Assembly (NCBI GenBank): GCA_026989405.1
Contig: JALSJL010000480.1
Location: 1-8,107, forward strand
DNA: 8,107 nucleotides
Source of the DNA: Marinosulfonomonas sp.
GTDB lineage: Bacteria > Pseudomonadota > Alphaproteobacteria > Rhodobacterales > Rhodobacteraceae
Direction of reading: 5' to 3'
The position numbers and the translations under genes are program-made. Positions 1-5,914 of the stretch are shown here, in pieces. Position 1 is the first letter of the stretch; each line of letters opens with the position of its first letter. The notes below the pieces were generated by a model. That model was not told the DNA's origin and did not search any database. It was given only the letters and a program-made list of their open reading frames with translations.

Positions 1-1
1 C

Positions 2-760
2 CGGTTCGAGCGCTTCCGCCATACCGGCGTGTTGTTCGGAAACGGGCACCTGATCGTCGGCAACCACTGGTTTCAGGGTGACAACCTGGTGGATGCGCCG
101 CGCCTGGGCGGGATGATCTTTACCCAGCCGAACGTGAAATCGGTGATCACCGGGAATTACATCGACAACTGTTTCATCGAATGGACCAACGAGCACGACG
201 CGACCCCTGATTTCGGGGTGGAATATTCCTTTGGCGGCATGACCATCACCGGCAACATCTTCACGGCCTCCGATGTGGCAAGCTGGTTCACCTGGATCGT
301 GATCAAGCCCCACGGCACCGGCCATTTCCTTCAGGGCCTCAGCGTCACCGGCAACACGTTCAAGTCGATCAACGGAACCGTCGATCGGGTCGAATCGCTG
401 GATGCGTCGATCTCGGGGCTGGATTTCGGGCGCTCGCGCAATGTGGAGTTTGCGGGCAACACGTTCAACGGGGTCGGTCAGAACACGATCAACCCGGTGA
501 CGCTGGAATTCGTGCAGGGCTCCGATGCCGCGGTGTGGACGCTGGATGCCAGCGGCTATCTTCCCTTCGGGGGCTGGTCGCGCAACGTGACATCGGTCGT
601 GGCCGAAGGGCCGATCACCAATGCGGCGTCCGTTGACGTCTTTGCCCAGCCCTATGTGAGCGTGAATGTCGGTGCGTCCAGCAATCTCGTGCAACTGAAC
701 TGGCCCGAGCCGTGCAAGGGGCGGGTGGTCGTGACGACGCGCATGGACAACCCGTTCTGA
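2..760 (+). CDS. Right-handed beta-helix (pectate-lyase-like) protein, C-terminal part
   Basis: The reading frame is open from the left edge, so the true start lies upstream; the GTG at 29 is only an internal codon. About 252 residues are visible before the TGA at 758-760. They contain spaced rungs of the form (V/I)TGN(x)(F/I): ITGNYI, ITGNIF, VTGNTF and FAGNTF. Such Asn-containing turns are typical of right-handed parallel beta-helix proteins of the pectate lyase superfamily. The last ~70 residues lack rungs and look like a beta-rich C-terminal cap or accessory domain. Known members act on, or bind, polysaccharides, often at the cell surface or outside it. The substrate here cannot be told, and the N-terminus, where a signal peptide would be, is missing. 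The gene ends at a strong hairpin terminator shared with the convergent neighbour. The fold is fairly sure; an enzymatic role is inference. Confidence 0.8.
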   Translation, partial: RFERFRHTGVLFGNGHLIVGNHWFQGDNLVDAPRLGGMIFTQPNVKSVITGNYIDNCFIEWTNEHDATPDFGVEYSFGGMTITGNIFTASDVASWFTWIVIKPHGTGHFLQGLSVTGNTFKSINGTVDRVESLDASISGLDFGRSRNVEFAGNTFNGVGQNTINPVTLEFVQGSDAAVWTLDASGYLPFGGWSRNVTSVVAEGPITNAASVDVFAQPYVSVNVGASSNLVQLNWPEPCKGRVVVTTRMDNPF

Positions 761-782
761 CACGCGCGCAGGAGAGCGTTTC

Positions 783-809
783 AAACCGGGGCCTCGCGCC
801 CCGGTTTTT
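783..809. terminator. Bidirectional Rho-independent terminator between convergent genes
   Basis: A perfect 10-bp inverted repeat, AAACCGGGGC (783-792) and GCCCCGGTTT (798-807), encloses a 5-base loop (CTCGC). On the + strand the arm runs into TTTTT (805-809). On the - strand the other arm ends in a shorter T run. It lies 23 bases after the beta-helix stop and 17 bases beyond the stop of the HugZ-like gene, so it can serve both. Confidence 0.88.
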
Positions 810-825
810 CATGCCGGCGCCGGGG

Positions 826-1302
826 TCAGGCAAGATCATCCGGCGACAGGTTGAAGGCCTTGCCAAACCCGGCATTCAGGAAGGCGCTGTCCGGCAGAAA
901 GCGAACAAACCCGAAATCGGCGAAGTCCACGTAGAGCCTGGCCTTGGGATGGCGCTCGAGATAGGGGCCGCGCAGCTCTGCATGGGCAGAGCGCGGCAGG
1001 AATTCTGCCCGTGCTGTCAGGGTGATGCGGGGAAATGCCAGCGCATCACCCTTGTCGGGTGGGTCGCCGATGAGCAAGGAACAGACCGGGGTGTCTTTCA
1101 ATGCCTGGTGATGCTGGGCAAGGGAAGAAATCAGGGACAGGCAGTCCCCACCCGGGCCGAGGGCGAAAGCGATGCGCGACTGCAGCGGAGCGCGGCCCTC
1201 GCCGGTGCAGACCGCCAGCACTGCGGAACGTGCGGTGCGCAGCAACTCGCGCGCCGTGGCGCGGGCGTCGTCATCGGGCGGCAGCAGCGGTGATTTATCC
1301 AT
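826..1302 (-). CDS. HugZ-like pyridoxamine 5'-phosphate oxidase-fold protein
   Basis: This gene encodes 158 residues from an ATG at 1300-1302 to a TGA at 826-828. Residues ~16-60 (ARELLRTARSAVLAV, then QSRIAFALGP) match the first strands of the PNPOx-like split beta-barrel that binds flavin or heme. Residues 123-157, with LYVDFADFGFVRF and NAGFGKAFNLSPDDL, match the C-terminal part of HugZ-type proteins, which are linked to heme binding or use. The length fits the short, single-domain bacterial members; longer HugZ proteins carry an extra C-terminal domain absent here. There is no heme-uptake gene nearby, so a role in heme metabolism is only suggested by family. The Shine-Dalgarno sequence is weak (CAGG about 10 bases upstream). 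A near-palindrome at 1326-1343 lies just upstream of the start and may be its operator. Confidence 0.8.
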   Translation of the reverse strand: MDKSPLLPPDDDARATARELLRTARSAVLAVCTGEGRAPLQSRIAFALGPGGDCLSLISSLAQHHQALKDTPVCSLLIGDPPDKGDALAFPRITLTARAEFLPRSAHAELRGPYLERHPKARLYVDFADFGFVRFLPDSAFLNAGFGKAFNLSPDDLA

Positions 1303-1325
1303 GATCGCGGCCTGTCTGAAACATT

Positions 1326-1343
1326 GACCATCCTAGGAAGGTC
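1326..1343. promoter_or_regulatory. 18-bp near-palindrome upstream of HugZ-like gene
   Basis: The sequence GACCATCCTAGGAAGGTC is self-complementary except for one A/A pair and is centred on TCCTAGGA. It lies 23-41 bases upstream of the HugZ-like start codon, a usual place for an operator. The cognate regulator is unknown. It resembles but does not match the CueR pattern, because the arms are too close together. Confidence 0.35.
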
Positions 1344-1393
1344 GGCGGCGCGGTTTCAAGGCCGATCTGGAGCGCGTTTCGCTTTTCTTCCGC

Positions 1394-1419
1394 AACCGGA
1401 CTGCGGAGTCCTTCCGGTT
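1394..1419. repeat. Nested inverted repeat in the 1303-1575 gap
   Basis: AACCGG (1394-1399) can pair with CCGGTT (1414-1419). Alternatively GGACT (1398-1402) can pair with AGTCC (1407-1411) over a GCGG loop. No T run follows, so it is not an obvious terminator. The rest of this gap shows no gene; the short frames in it lack ribosome binding sites and family resemblance. Confidence 0.3.
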
Positions 1420-1473
1420 TGGCGGGCCTTGCAGGCACGGGGCACCTCGCGGCCTGTTTTGCCGGCGCGCCTG

Positions 1474-1503
1474 TTGCCCATGCTGCACCTGTTTGTCTAG
1501 TAT
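1474..1503 (+). promoter_or_regulatory. Candidate sigma-70 promoter for the ABM-domain gene
   Basis: TTGCCC (1474-1479) and TAGTAT (1498-1503) are 18 bases apart and lie 72 bases upstream of the ATG at 1576. The match to consensus is moderate, and nothing else in the gap looks better for this strand. Confidence 0.35.
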
Positions 1504-1575
1504 CAGGCATGAACCCGGACCCGCGACTGTTCAGTCCGATCCCCGCGGGCCGGGTTGTTCACAAAGGAGCGCACC

Positions 1576-1896
1576 ATGCCGATGATTTCCGAAGACCGTT
1601 CGCTGCAGACTGTCATCACGACGTTTGATGTGACCCCCGGCACGGCACAGGATCTGGTTGACGAACTGACAGATGCCTATGACAAGGTGATCAGCAAGCA
1701 ACCCGGTTTCATCGGTGCGGCGATCCATGTCAATGACGCGCAAACCCGAATTGCAAACTATTCCCAATGGGAAAAGCGCGAAGATTTCATGGCCATGTTG
1801 CGGACCCCCGAAATGCGCCGGCGCAACCGCGTCATCAACGAGATGTGCAAGAGCTTCGAGCCGGTCATGTATGACGTGGTAGGCACCTTCGGCTGA
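1576..1896 (+). CDS. Antibiotic biosynthesis monooxygenase (ABM) domain protein
   Basis: The gene encodes 106 residues. The ATG at 1576 is chosen because AAAGGAG (1563-1569) stands six bases in front of it; the in-frame TTG at 1555 would put that site inside the gene. The layout is that of the dimeric alpha/beta-barrel ABM family: a first strand (TVITTFDVTPG), a helix (TAQDLVDELTDAYDKVI), the turn QPGFIGAAIHV, a strand with IANYSQWEKREDF, and a final helix region. Family members include cofactor-free monooxygenases acting on polyketides or quinols and heme-degrading enzymes, but many small ones have no assigned reaction. The YSQWEKREDF segment is typical of the general family and does not point to a substrate. 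The next gene is 103 bases downstream behind its own metal-type promoter, so the two are probably separate transcription units. Confidence 0.82.
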   Translation: MPMISEDRSLQTVITTFDVTPGTAQDLVDELTDAYDKVISKQPGFIGAAIHVNDAQTRIANYSQWEKREDFMAMLRTPEMRRRNRVINEMCKSFEPVMYDVVGTFG

Positions 1897-1932
1897 CTGC
1901 CTGGCGGCCGGACAATACGGCAAAGAAAAACC

Positions 1933-1963
1933 TTGAAGCTCTAGCTGCTAGAGCTTCTATATA
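1933..1963 (+). promoter_or_regulatory. MerR-family metal-responsive promoter/operator of the ATPase gene
   Basis: A -35 box TTGAAG (1933-1938) and a -10 box TATATA (1958-1963) are separated by 19 bases, the overlong spacing that marks MerR-type promoters. A perfect dyad fills the spacer: GAAGCTCTAGC (1935-1945), one central T, and GCTAGAGCTTC (1947-1957). MerR-family activators bind such dyads and untwist the spacer when loaded with metal. The sequence type and the gene served suggest a ZntR/CadR/PbrR-like regulator, which is not encoded in this window. Confidence 0.85.
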
Positions 1964-1999
1964 CAGTGCGGACGAAGCCAGCCGGCCAGGAGAGTTCGC

Positions 2000-4093
2000 G
2001 TGAAAGACACCCAGACACTGACCATCGAGGGCATGGATTGCCCCAGTTGCACCAGCAAGATCGAAGGCGCGGTCTGCAAGCTGCCGGGCATCGAGAACGT
2101 GCAGTTGAACTACACCAATCAGAAACTGCGTTTCGACGGAACGGGGGCAGGCGCTGAAGCGGTAGCCGAAGCTGTCGAAAAACTGGGCTACAAGGTGCGC
2201 AAACCCACCGATGCGCCGGCCGCGCCGGACCCGGCCTGGTGGCAGACCGGCAAGGGGCGGTTGGTTGTCTTTTCCGGTGCCATGGTCGGATTGGCCTTTG
2301 CGCTTTCGTTCCTGTTGCCGTCATATTCGGATTATGTCTTTGCCCTAGCGGCACTGGTTGCCCTGGCCCCGTTGGCGCGAAAGGCATTTGCCGGTGCTAT
2401 GGCAGGCCAACCCTTCACGATCGAAACTCTCGTGACAATTGCCGTTCTCGGCGCAATCGCGATCGGTGAAGCGCCCGAAGCGGCCGTCGTGGTGTTCTTT
2501 TTCCTGATTGGGGAACTTCTGGAAATGGTGGCCGCTGCCAAGGCCCGCAAGTCGGTTCAGGCGCTGGCTGACCTGGTGCCGAAGTCGGCATTTCTTGTTG
2601 TGGACGGCGGAACGCGAGAGGTGCCGGCCGAAAGCCTGCAGGTCGGAGACATCATCGAAGTGCGCCCGGGCGGGCGGGTGCCTGCCGACGGTGTGATCAC
2701 GCAGGGGGAAACCGCGATTGACGAAGCGGCCGTGACCGGCGAATCGATGCCGCGGCACAAGACGGTTGGCGACGAGGTGTTTGCCGGCTCGATCAATGCC
2801 GACGGCGTGATCCGTCTGCGGGTCGAAAAGGGCGCGGAAAACAACATGATTGCCCGCATTTTGCAACTGGTCGAGGAAGCCGAGGCCAGCAAGGCGCCGA
2901 CTGCGCGTTTCATCGACAGTTTCAGCCGCTGGTATACTCCGGGCGTCATGGTGGTGTCCGGGCTGATCATGGTCATCCCGCCGCTGGCTTTCGGCGCAAG
3001 CTGGGGGGAATGGCTTTACAAGGGGCTCGCCATTCTTCTGATCGGGTGCCCTTGCGCTTTGGTGCTGTCGACACCGGCGGCGATCACGTCGGGGATCTCG
3101 GCCGGTGCGCGTCGCGGACTGCTGGTCAAGGGCGGCGCCGTGCTCGAGGCCATCGGGCGGGTGCGACGCATTGCCTTTGACAAGACCGGCACCCTTACGC
3201 GTGGCGAGCCGCAGGTCACCGATATTGTTGGTCTCGACATGGACGACACCGAGACGCTGCGGTATGCGGCGGCCGTCGAAGCCAGTTCTTCGCATCCTCT
3301 GGCCCGTGCCATCGTGCAACAAGCGCATGCAGCGGATGTTGCCGACCTGCAGGCAACCGATGCCAGGGCGCTGAATGGACGGGGTGTCGGGGGGCAGGTC
3401 GGCGCGCACGATGTTGTGGTGGCCTCACCGCGTCATGCGGCAGAAATCGCGGGGCTGGATGAAACCGTTCTGGCTGTCGTTGGCGAATTTGAGTCCGCGG
3501 GCAAGACGGTTGCCGTGGTTCTGGTCGACGGGCGCCCGGCGGGCCTGATCGCGCTGCGTGACGAATTGCGTGAAGATGCCCGGCCGGCGATGGACTGGTT
3601 GCGCAGGATGGGGGTTTCGGCCGTCATGCTGACGGGCGACAACCGGCGCACCGGTGAGGCTTTGGCCAAAAGTCTTGGAATTGACGTCGAAGCCGAACTG
3701 CTGCCGCAGGACAAGTTGGCGGCCATTGAAAGGCTGCGCGGCGACGGCACCATTGCGATGGTCGGTGACGGGATCAACGACGCGCCGGCGCTGGCGCGCG
3801 CCGACGTTGGCATTGCCATGGGGGGCGGCACCGATGTTGCCCTGGAGACTGCCGACGCGGCGTTGTTGCACGAGGCTGTCAGCGATGTTCCGGCGCTTGT
3901 CGATCTGTCGCGCGCGACCATGGCCAACATTCACCAGAACATCGCGGTGGCCCTGGGCCTGAAGGCGGTTTTTCTGGTGACGACGCTGTTGGGGGTGACA
4001 TCGCTCTGGATGGCAATTCTGGCGGATACCGGGGCGACGGTTCTGGTCACAATGAACGCATTGCGGCTATTGCGTCACCAGCCGCGGCCTTGA
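2000..4093 (+). CDS. zntA: Zn2+/Cd2+/Pb2+-exporting P1B-type ATPase
   Basis: This 697-residue protein is a complete soft-metal efflux pump of the inner membrane, driven by ATP hydrolysis. The start is GTG at 2000, five bases after AGGAGAG. In order: one N-terminal metal-binding HMA domain with GMDCPSC (residues 11-17), two membrane helices (~87-128), a further pair (~139-178), the actuator motif TGES (246-249), the membrane metal site CPC (350-352), the phosphorylation motif DKTGT with Asp394, the nucleotide-domain HP pair (432-433), MLTGDN (543-548), and GDGINDAP (589-596). Lys655 and Asp676 (ADTGATVLVT) in the last two helices mark the Zn/Cd/Pb subgroup (P1B-2) rather than copper pumps. Length is normal. 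The MerR-type promoter directly upstream supports metal induction. Which metal is the main physiological substrate cannot be read from sequence. Confidence 0.95.
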   Translation: MKDTQTLTIEGMDCPSCTSKIEGAVCKLPGIENVQLNYTNQKLRFDGTGAGAEAVAEAVEKLGYKVRKPTDAPAAPDPAWWQTGKGRLVVFSGAMVGLAFALSFLLPSYSDYVFALAALVALAPLARKAFAGAMAGQPFTIETLVTIAVLGAIAIGEAPEAAVVVFFFLIGELLEMVAAAKARKSVQALADLVPKSAFLVVDGGTREVPAESLQVGDIIEVRPGGRVPADGVITQGETAIDEAAVTGESMPRHKTVGDEVFAGSINADGVIRLRVEKGAENNMIARILQLVEEAEASKAPTARFIDSFSRWYTPGVMVVSGLIMVIPPLAFGASWGEWLYKGLAILLIGCPCALVLSTPAAITSGISAGARRGLLVKGGAVLEAIGRVRRIAFDKTGTLTRGEPQVTDIVGLDMDDTETLRYAAAVEASSSHPLARAIVQQAHAADVADLQATDARALNGRGVGGQVGAHDVVVASPRHAAEIAGLDETVLAVVGEFESAGKTVAVVLVDGRPAGLIALRDELREDARPAMDWLRRMGVSAVMLTGDNRRTGEALAKSLGIDVEAELLPQDKLAAIERLRGDGTIAMVGDGINDAPALARADVGIAMGGGTDVALETADAALLHEAVSDVPALVDLSRATMANIHQNIAVALGLKAVFLVTTLLGVTSLWMAILADTGATVLVTMNALRLLRHQPRP

Positions 4094-4187
4094 GGTGCAC
4101 GATATTGCCGGGGCAGGGGCGGGGACAAGCCGGGCGGGATTTTCCTGATACGAGGCAGCACATGTGTCGCATGTTTCCGGTCCTTTC

Positions 4188-4256
4188 CCTGGTTCTCCCA
4201 GGCGGGTGCGGGGTGCCCTTGGCTGTCCCTGATCCAGGGCGCGCCTTGGGCACTTT
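4188..4256 (+). other. Structured gap after the ATPase gene, possible weak terminator
   Basis: The gap 4094-4342 has no convincing gene. It holds a small hairpin CCTGG/CCAGG (4188-4192 and 4198-4202). It also holds a nested pair: GTGCCC (4213-4218) with GGGCAC (4248-4253), enclosing CCCTG (4227-4231) with CAGGG (4235-4239), followed by only three T. It could end the ATPase transcript weakly, but the T run is too short to be sure. Confidence 0.3.
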
Positions 4257-4275
4257 CCCAGGCCGGCAGGTTTAC

Positions 4276-4289
4276 TTGATGCACCTCAA
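4276..4289 (+). promoter_or_regulatory. FNR/FnrL binding site upstream of universal stress gene
   Basis: TTGATGCACCTCAA matches the FNR/Anr/FnrL consensus TTGAT-N4-ATCAA at nine of ten positions. A -10 box TATGAT lies at 4311-4316, which predicts a start point near 4323-4324. The site is then centred about 41.5 bases upstream, the class II activator position. This argues for activation of the stress gene under low oxygen by an iron-sulfur FNR homologue. Confidence 0.8.
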
Positions 4290-4310
4290 GGCCTCCGTTG
4301 CCGGTTATGC

Positions 4311-4316
4311 TATGAT
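4311..4316 (+). promoter_or_regulatory. -10 element of the universal stress gene promoter
   Basis: TATGAT lies 27 bases upstream of the start codon and 21 bases after the FNR site. No good -35 box is seen, as expected for an FNR-dependent class II promoter where the activator overlaps that region. Confidence 0.6.
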
Positions 4317-4342
4317 GAGATGGTAGAAATGGAGGTCTTGAA

Positions 4343-4750
4343 ATGTACAAGAAAATTCTCGTGCCGGTGGCGCTGGATCAGCGACCCAACACCGGAAAGG
4401 CGCTGGACGTCGCCATGGCCCTGAAGGACGAAGGTGCCCAGGTCGTCGCAGTGCATGTGATGGAGCCGATTCCGGGCTATGTGGCCCACTACCTGCCGGA
4501 AGAGCAGCTGCGCGAAGGCCGCGAGGCGGCGCGCGCGGCGCTGATTGGCGAGATCGGCGGCATAAAGGGCGTCAAGGCCGAGCTGATTTCAGGATCGGCC
4601 GGACAAGCCATCGTTGACTATGCTGAGGCGCATGATTTCGATTGCATCGTCATCGCGTCGCACAAACCCGGCCTTACCGACTATTTCCTCGGCTCAACCG
4701 CTGCGCGGGTCGTGCGTCATGCCAAATGCTCGGTGCATGTCGTGCGCTAG
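4343..4750 (+). CDS. usp: Universal stress protein (UspA family)
   Basis: The gene encodes 135 residues, a single Usp domain of normal length. The ATG at 4343 follows GGAGG (4331-4335) with a seven-base gap. The N-terminal strand MYKKILVPVALD is the usual Usp opening. The C-terminal part carries the nucleotide-loop region ASHKPG (105-110), then Gly-Ser (117-118) and the closing strand CSVHVVR. The usual GxxG...G(S/T) ATP loop is altered, since Ala105 stands where Gly is common. This resembles UspF/G-like members, whose nucleotide binding varies. Usp proteins help survival under starvation or respiratory stress by mechanisms that are mostly unsettled. The FNR box in front indicates oxygen control. 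The stop codon faces the luxI stop across 72 bases; a short hairpin GAGCG/CGCTC (4750-4762) lies at the end but lacks a T run. Confidence 0.92.
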   Translation: MYKKILVPVALDQRPNTGKALDVAMALKDEGAQVVAVHVMEPIPGYVAHYLPEEQLREGREAARAALIGEIGGIKGVKAELISGSAGQAIVDYAEAHDFDCIVIASHKPGLTDYFLGSTAARVVRHAKCSVHVVR

Positions 4751-4822
4751 AGCGTGTCGCTCAAGAGTGGGGCCGGCAAGGTGGCGGCACAGGCCGCGGT
4801 GCACCTTCTGTCCGTGGCCGGT

Positions 4823-5506
4823 TCAGGCGTCTTGCGTCCGGGCGGTTGCGGCGACGCCCTGGGCGTCACTGCCCGCCTTGTCGCAATCGAGCGGGGCCAG
4901 GTCACAACTGAATGCGAGGAACCGGCCATCGTCGTTTGACACGATCTTGCCGAGCGGAGTGGCCTGGTAGCCCATCCGGCGCGCCATTCTCATGAACCCG
5001 GGCGGCCCGAGAAAAAGGCATTTGCGCGCGCCCTGATGGCGGAGGTAGTCAATGCCCACGTCAAGGATCGCGCTGGCGATGCTGCTGTCATTGCCGATCG
5101 TGGCAAAGCGCGAAAACTCCCACACGCTGGGGTCGACGGGCGGTTCTTCGTCGCATATTTCCGGTGGCAGGCCGGGCAGGTTTTTCAGATAGGCATCGCG
5201 GATCATGTAGGTGTAGACGATCCGCCCGATGCTCTGGGTTCGGTCCGTGCGCACAAGCCGGCCGCCACCCAGCACCTTGTCGCCGTTATGGGCGATAAGG
5301 TAGACGCTGGTGATCGTGTCGTATTGCTCATACTCCAGCAGGTTGTCGTGGTGCAGCGGCCAGCGCAGGCCGTCGATGAAAATCTGTTTGCGCAGCTGCA
5401 GAAATTTCATGACAAGGGGCCAGTTCCGGGCCCCCTCGGGGATTGAAATGACCGAGACCTGCGGTTTGTCGGCCTTCTTCATTTCCGACGCGGGCATGGC
5501 ATTCAT
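4823..5506 (-). CDS. luxI: Acyl-homoserine lactone synthase (LuxI family)
   Basis: This cytoplasmic enzyme makes acyl-homoserine lactone signals from S-adenosylmethionine and an acyl-carrier protein substrate. The start at 5506 is chosen because its ATG overlaps the TGA of the upstream gene (ATGA, 5503-5506); a longer frame to 5551 would overlap that gene by ~50 bases. The 227 residues are of usual length with a short extra C-terminal tail. Conserved family residues are visible: Arg39, Phe43 and Trp49 (RKQIFIDGLRW), Asp63, Arg83 (GGGRLVRTD), and Glu130 with Arg133 (EFSRF). The position usually held by the first Asp of the Asp-x-x-Asp pair is Glu60 (EYEQYD). The segment PPEICDEEPPVDPSVWEFSRF resembles roseobacterial synthases. 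It is probably co-transcribed and translationally coupled with the 82-residue gene upstream. The acyl chain it makes cannot be predicted from the sequence. Confidence 0.93.
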   Translation of the reverse strand: MNAMPASEMKKADKPQVSVISIPEGARNWPLVMKFLQLRKQIFIDGLRWPLHHDNLLEYEQYDTITSVYLIAHNGDKVLGGGRLVRTDRTQSIGRIVYTYMIRDAYLKNLPGLPPEICDEEPPVDPSVWEFSRFATIGNDSSIASAILDVGIDYLRHQGARKCLFLGPPGFMRMARRMGYQATPLGKIVSNDDGRFLAFSCDLAPLDCDKAGSDAQGVAATARTQDA

Positions 5507-5751
5507 TGGACAACCACATGGCCGGTGCGGCAGTAATAGCTGCTCTCGCACGTCTCGGTTTCGAAGGTCGCCTTGCCAAGGAACTGTCTGGAATTGTCGT
5601 TCGGGTTGATCAACCAGAGGCCCTTGTGGTTGATCTCGACACTGACGATGCCACCGTCCTGATATTTCTCGAAACAGTCTTGCAGTGTTTCGACCATGTC
5701 ATCGGTGAAACGCGCCACGGCGACTACGGGCGGCAGTGATTGTTTTTGCAT
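5503..5751 (-). CDS. Small protein of unknown function coupled to luxI
   Basis: The gene encodes 82 residues from the ATG at 5749-5751, behind a weak purine-rich site (AGAAAGAG, about 7-9 bases upstream), and ends in an ATGA overlap with luxI. I do not recognise a family. No membrane segment, signal peptide or helix-turn-helix is apparent. Residues 14-30 look like one helix (FTDDMVETLQDCFEKY). Residues 34-64 look beta-rich (GIVSVEINHKGLWLINPN, then RQFLGKATFE). The C-terminus holds Cys68, Cys74 and His78, which with Cys26 might bind a metal, but this is weak. Its place between luxR and luxI, in tight coupling with the synthase, suggests a role in quorum sensing, for example as a modulator. 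Small regulators such as RsaL and RsaM occupy similar positions in other bacteria, though no similarity to them is visible. Confidence 0.75.
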   Translation of the reverse strand: MQKQSLPPVVAVARFTDDMVETLQDCFEKYQDGGIVSVEINHKGLWLINPNDNSRQFLGKATFETETCESSYYCRTGHVVVQ

Positions 5752-5828
5752 GTGGATGCTCTTTCTGAGGAGGCGCCCGAACTATTGACCGACGCCAGCG
5801 GGCGTTCCAGAAAGAATTGGCCAAAGTA

Positions 5829-5851
5829 GACGATCATGTTACACCATCGTC
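5829..5851. promoter_or_regulatory. Candidate LuxR operator (GACGAT-N11-ATCGTC)
   Basis: Perfect 6-bp arms, GACGAT (5829-5834) and ATCGTC (5846-5851), flank 11 bases. The dyad sits near the middle of the luxR/luxI divergent region, about where a shared regulator would bind. Its 23-bp span differs from the classic 20-bp lux box, so the assignment is a guess by position and symmetry. Confidence 0.4.
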
Positions 5852-5873
5852 CACCCAGATTGGTAAACATTCG

Positions 5874-5890
5874 TCTTCCCGGCGGGAAGA
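5874..5890. promoter_or_regulatory. 17-bp perfect dyad in the luxR leader
   Basis: TCTTCCC (5874-5880), a GGC loop, and GGGAAGA (5884-5890) form a perfect 7-bp stem with a three-base loop. It ends 14 bases before the luxR ribosome binding site. It could be an operator or an mRNA hairpin affecting luxR translation. Confidence 0.4.
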
Positions 5891-5914
5891 GAGCCAAATA
5901 ATCCGGAGGCGACC

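Larger units (their letters stand above)
5752..5914. promoter_or_regulatory. Divergent control region between luxR and the small gene-luxI unit
   Basis: This 163-base stretch must hold the promoters for both directions. It contains three dyads: ACGCC/GGCGT (5792-5805), GACGAT-N11-ATCGTC (5829-5851), and TCTTCCC-GGC-GGGAAGA (5874-5890). None is a canonical 20-bp lux box. No convincing -35/-10 pair is seen on either strand; TTGGCC (5817-5822) with TACACC (5840-5845) is a weak candidate for luxR. Confidence 0.6.

Noticed and set aside
2345..3409. Long open frame on the opposite strand of the ATPase gene (354 codons)
   Set aside because: It lies fully inside the clear P-type ATPase and is His/Arg/Pro-rich, as expected of an antisense shadow in GC-rich DNA.
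5036..5446. 136-codon + strand frame opposite luxI
   Set aside because: It is the antisense shadow of a well-supported LuxI gene and has no recognisable domain.
5507..5551. Longer N-terminus for LuxI starting at 5551
   Set aside because: It would overlap the upstream 82-residue gene by about 49 bases and adds a Cys/Pro-rich stretch unlike the family. The ATGA overlap at 5503-5506 explains the start better.
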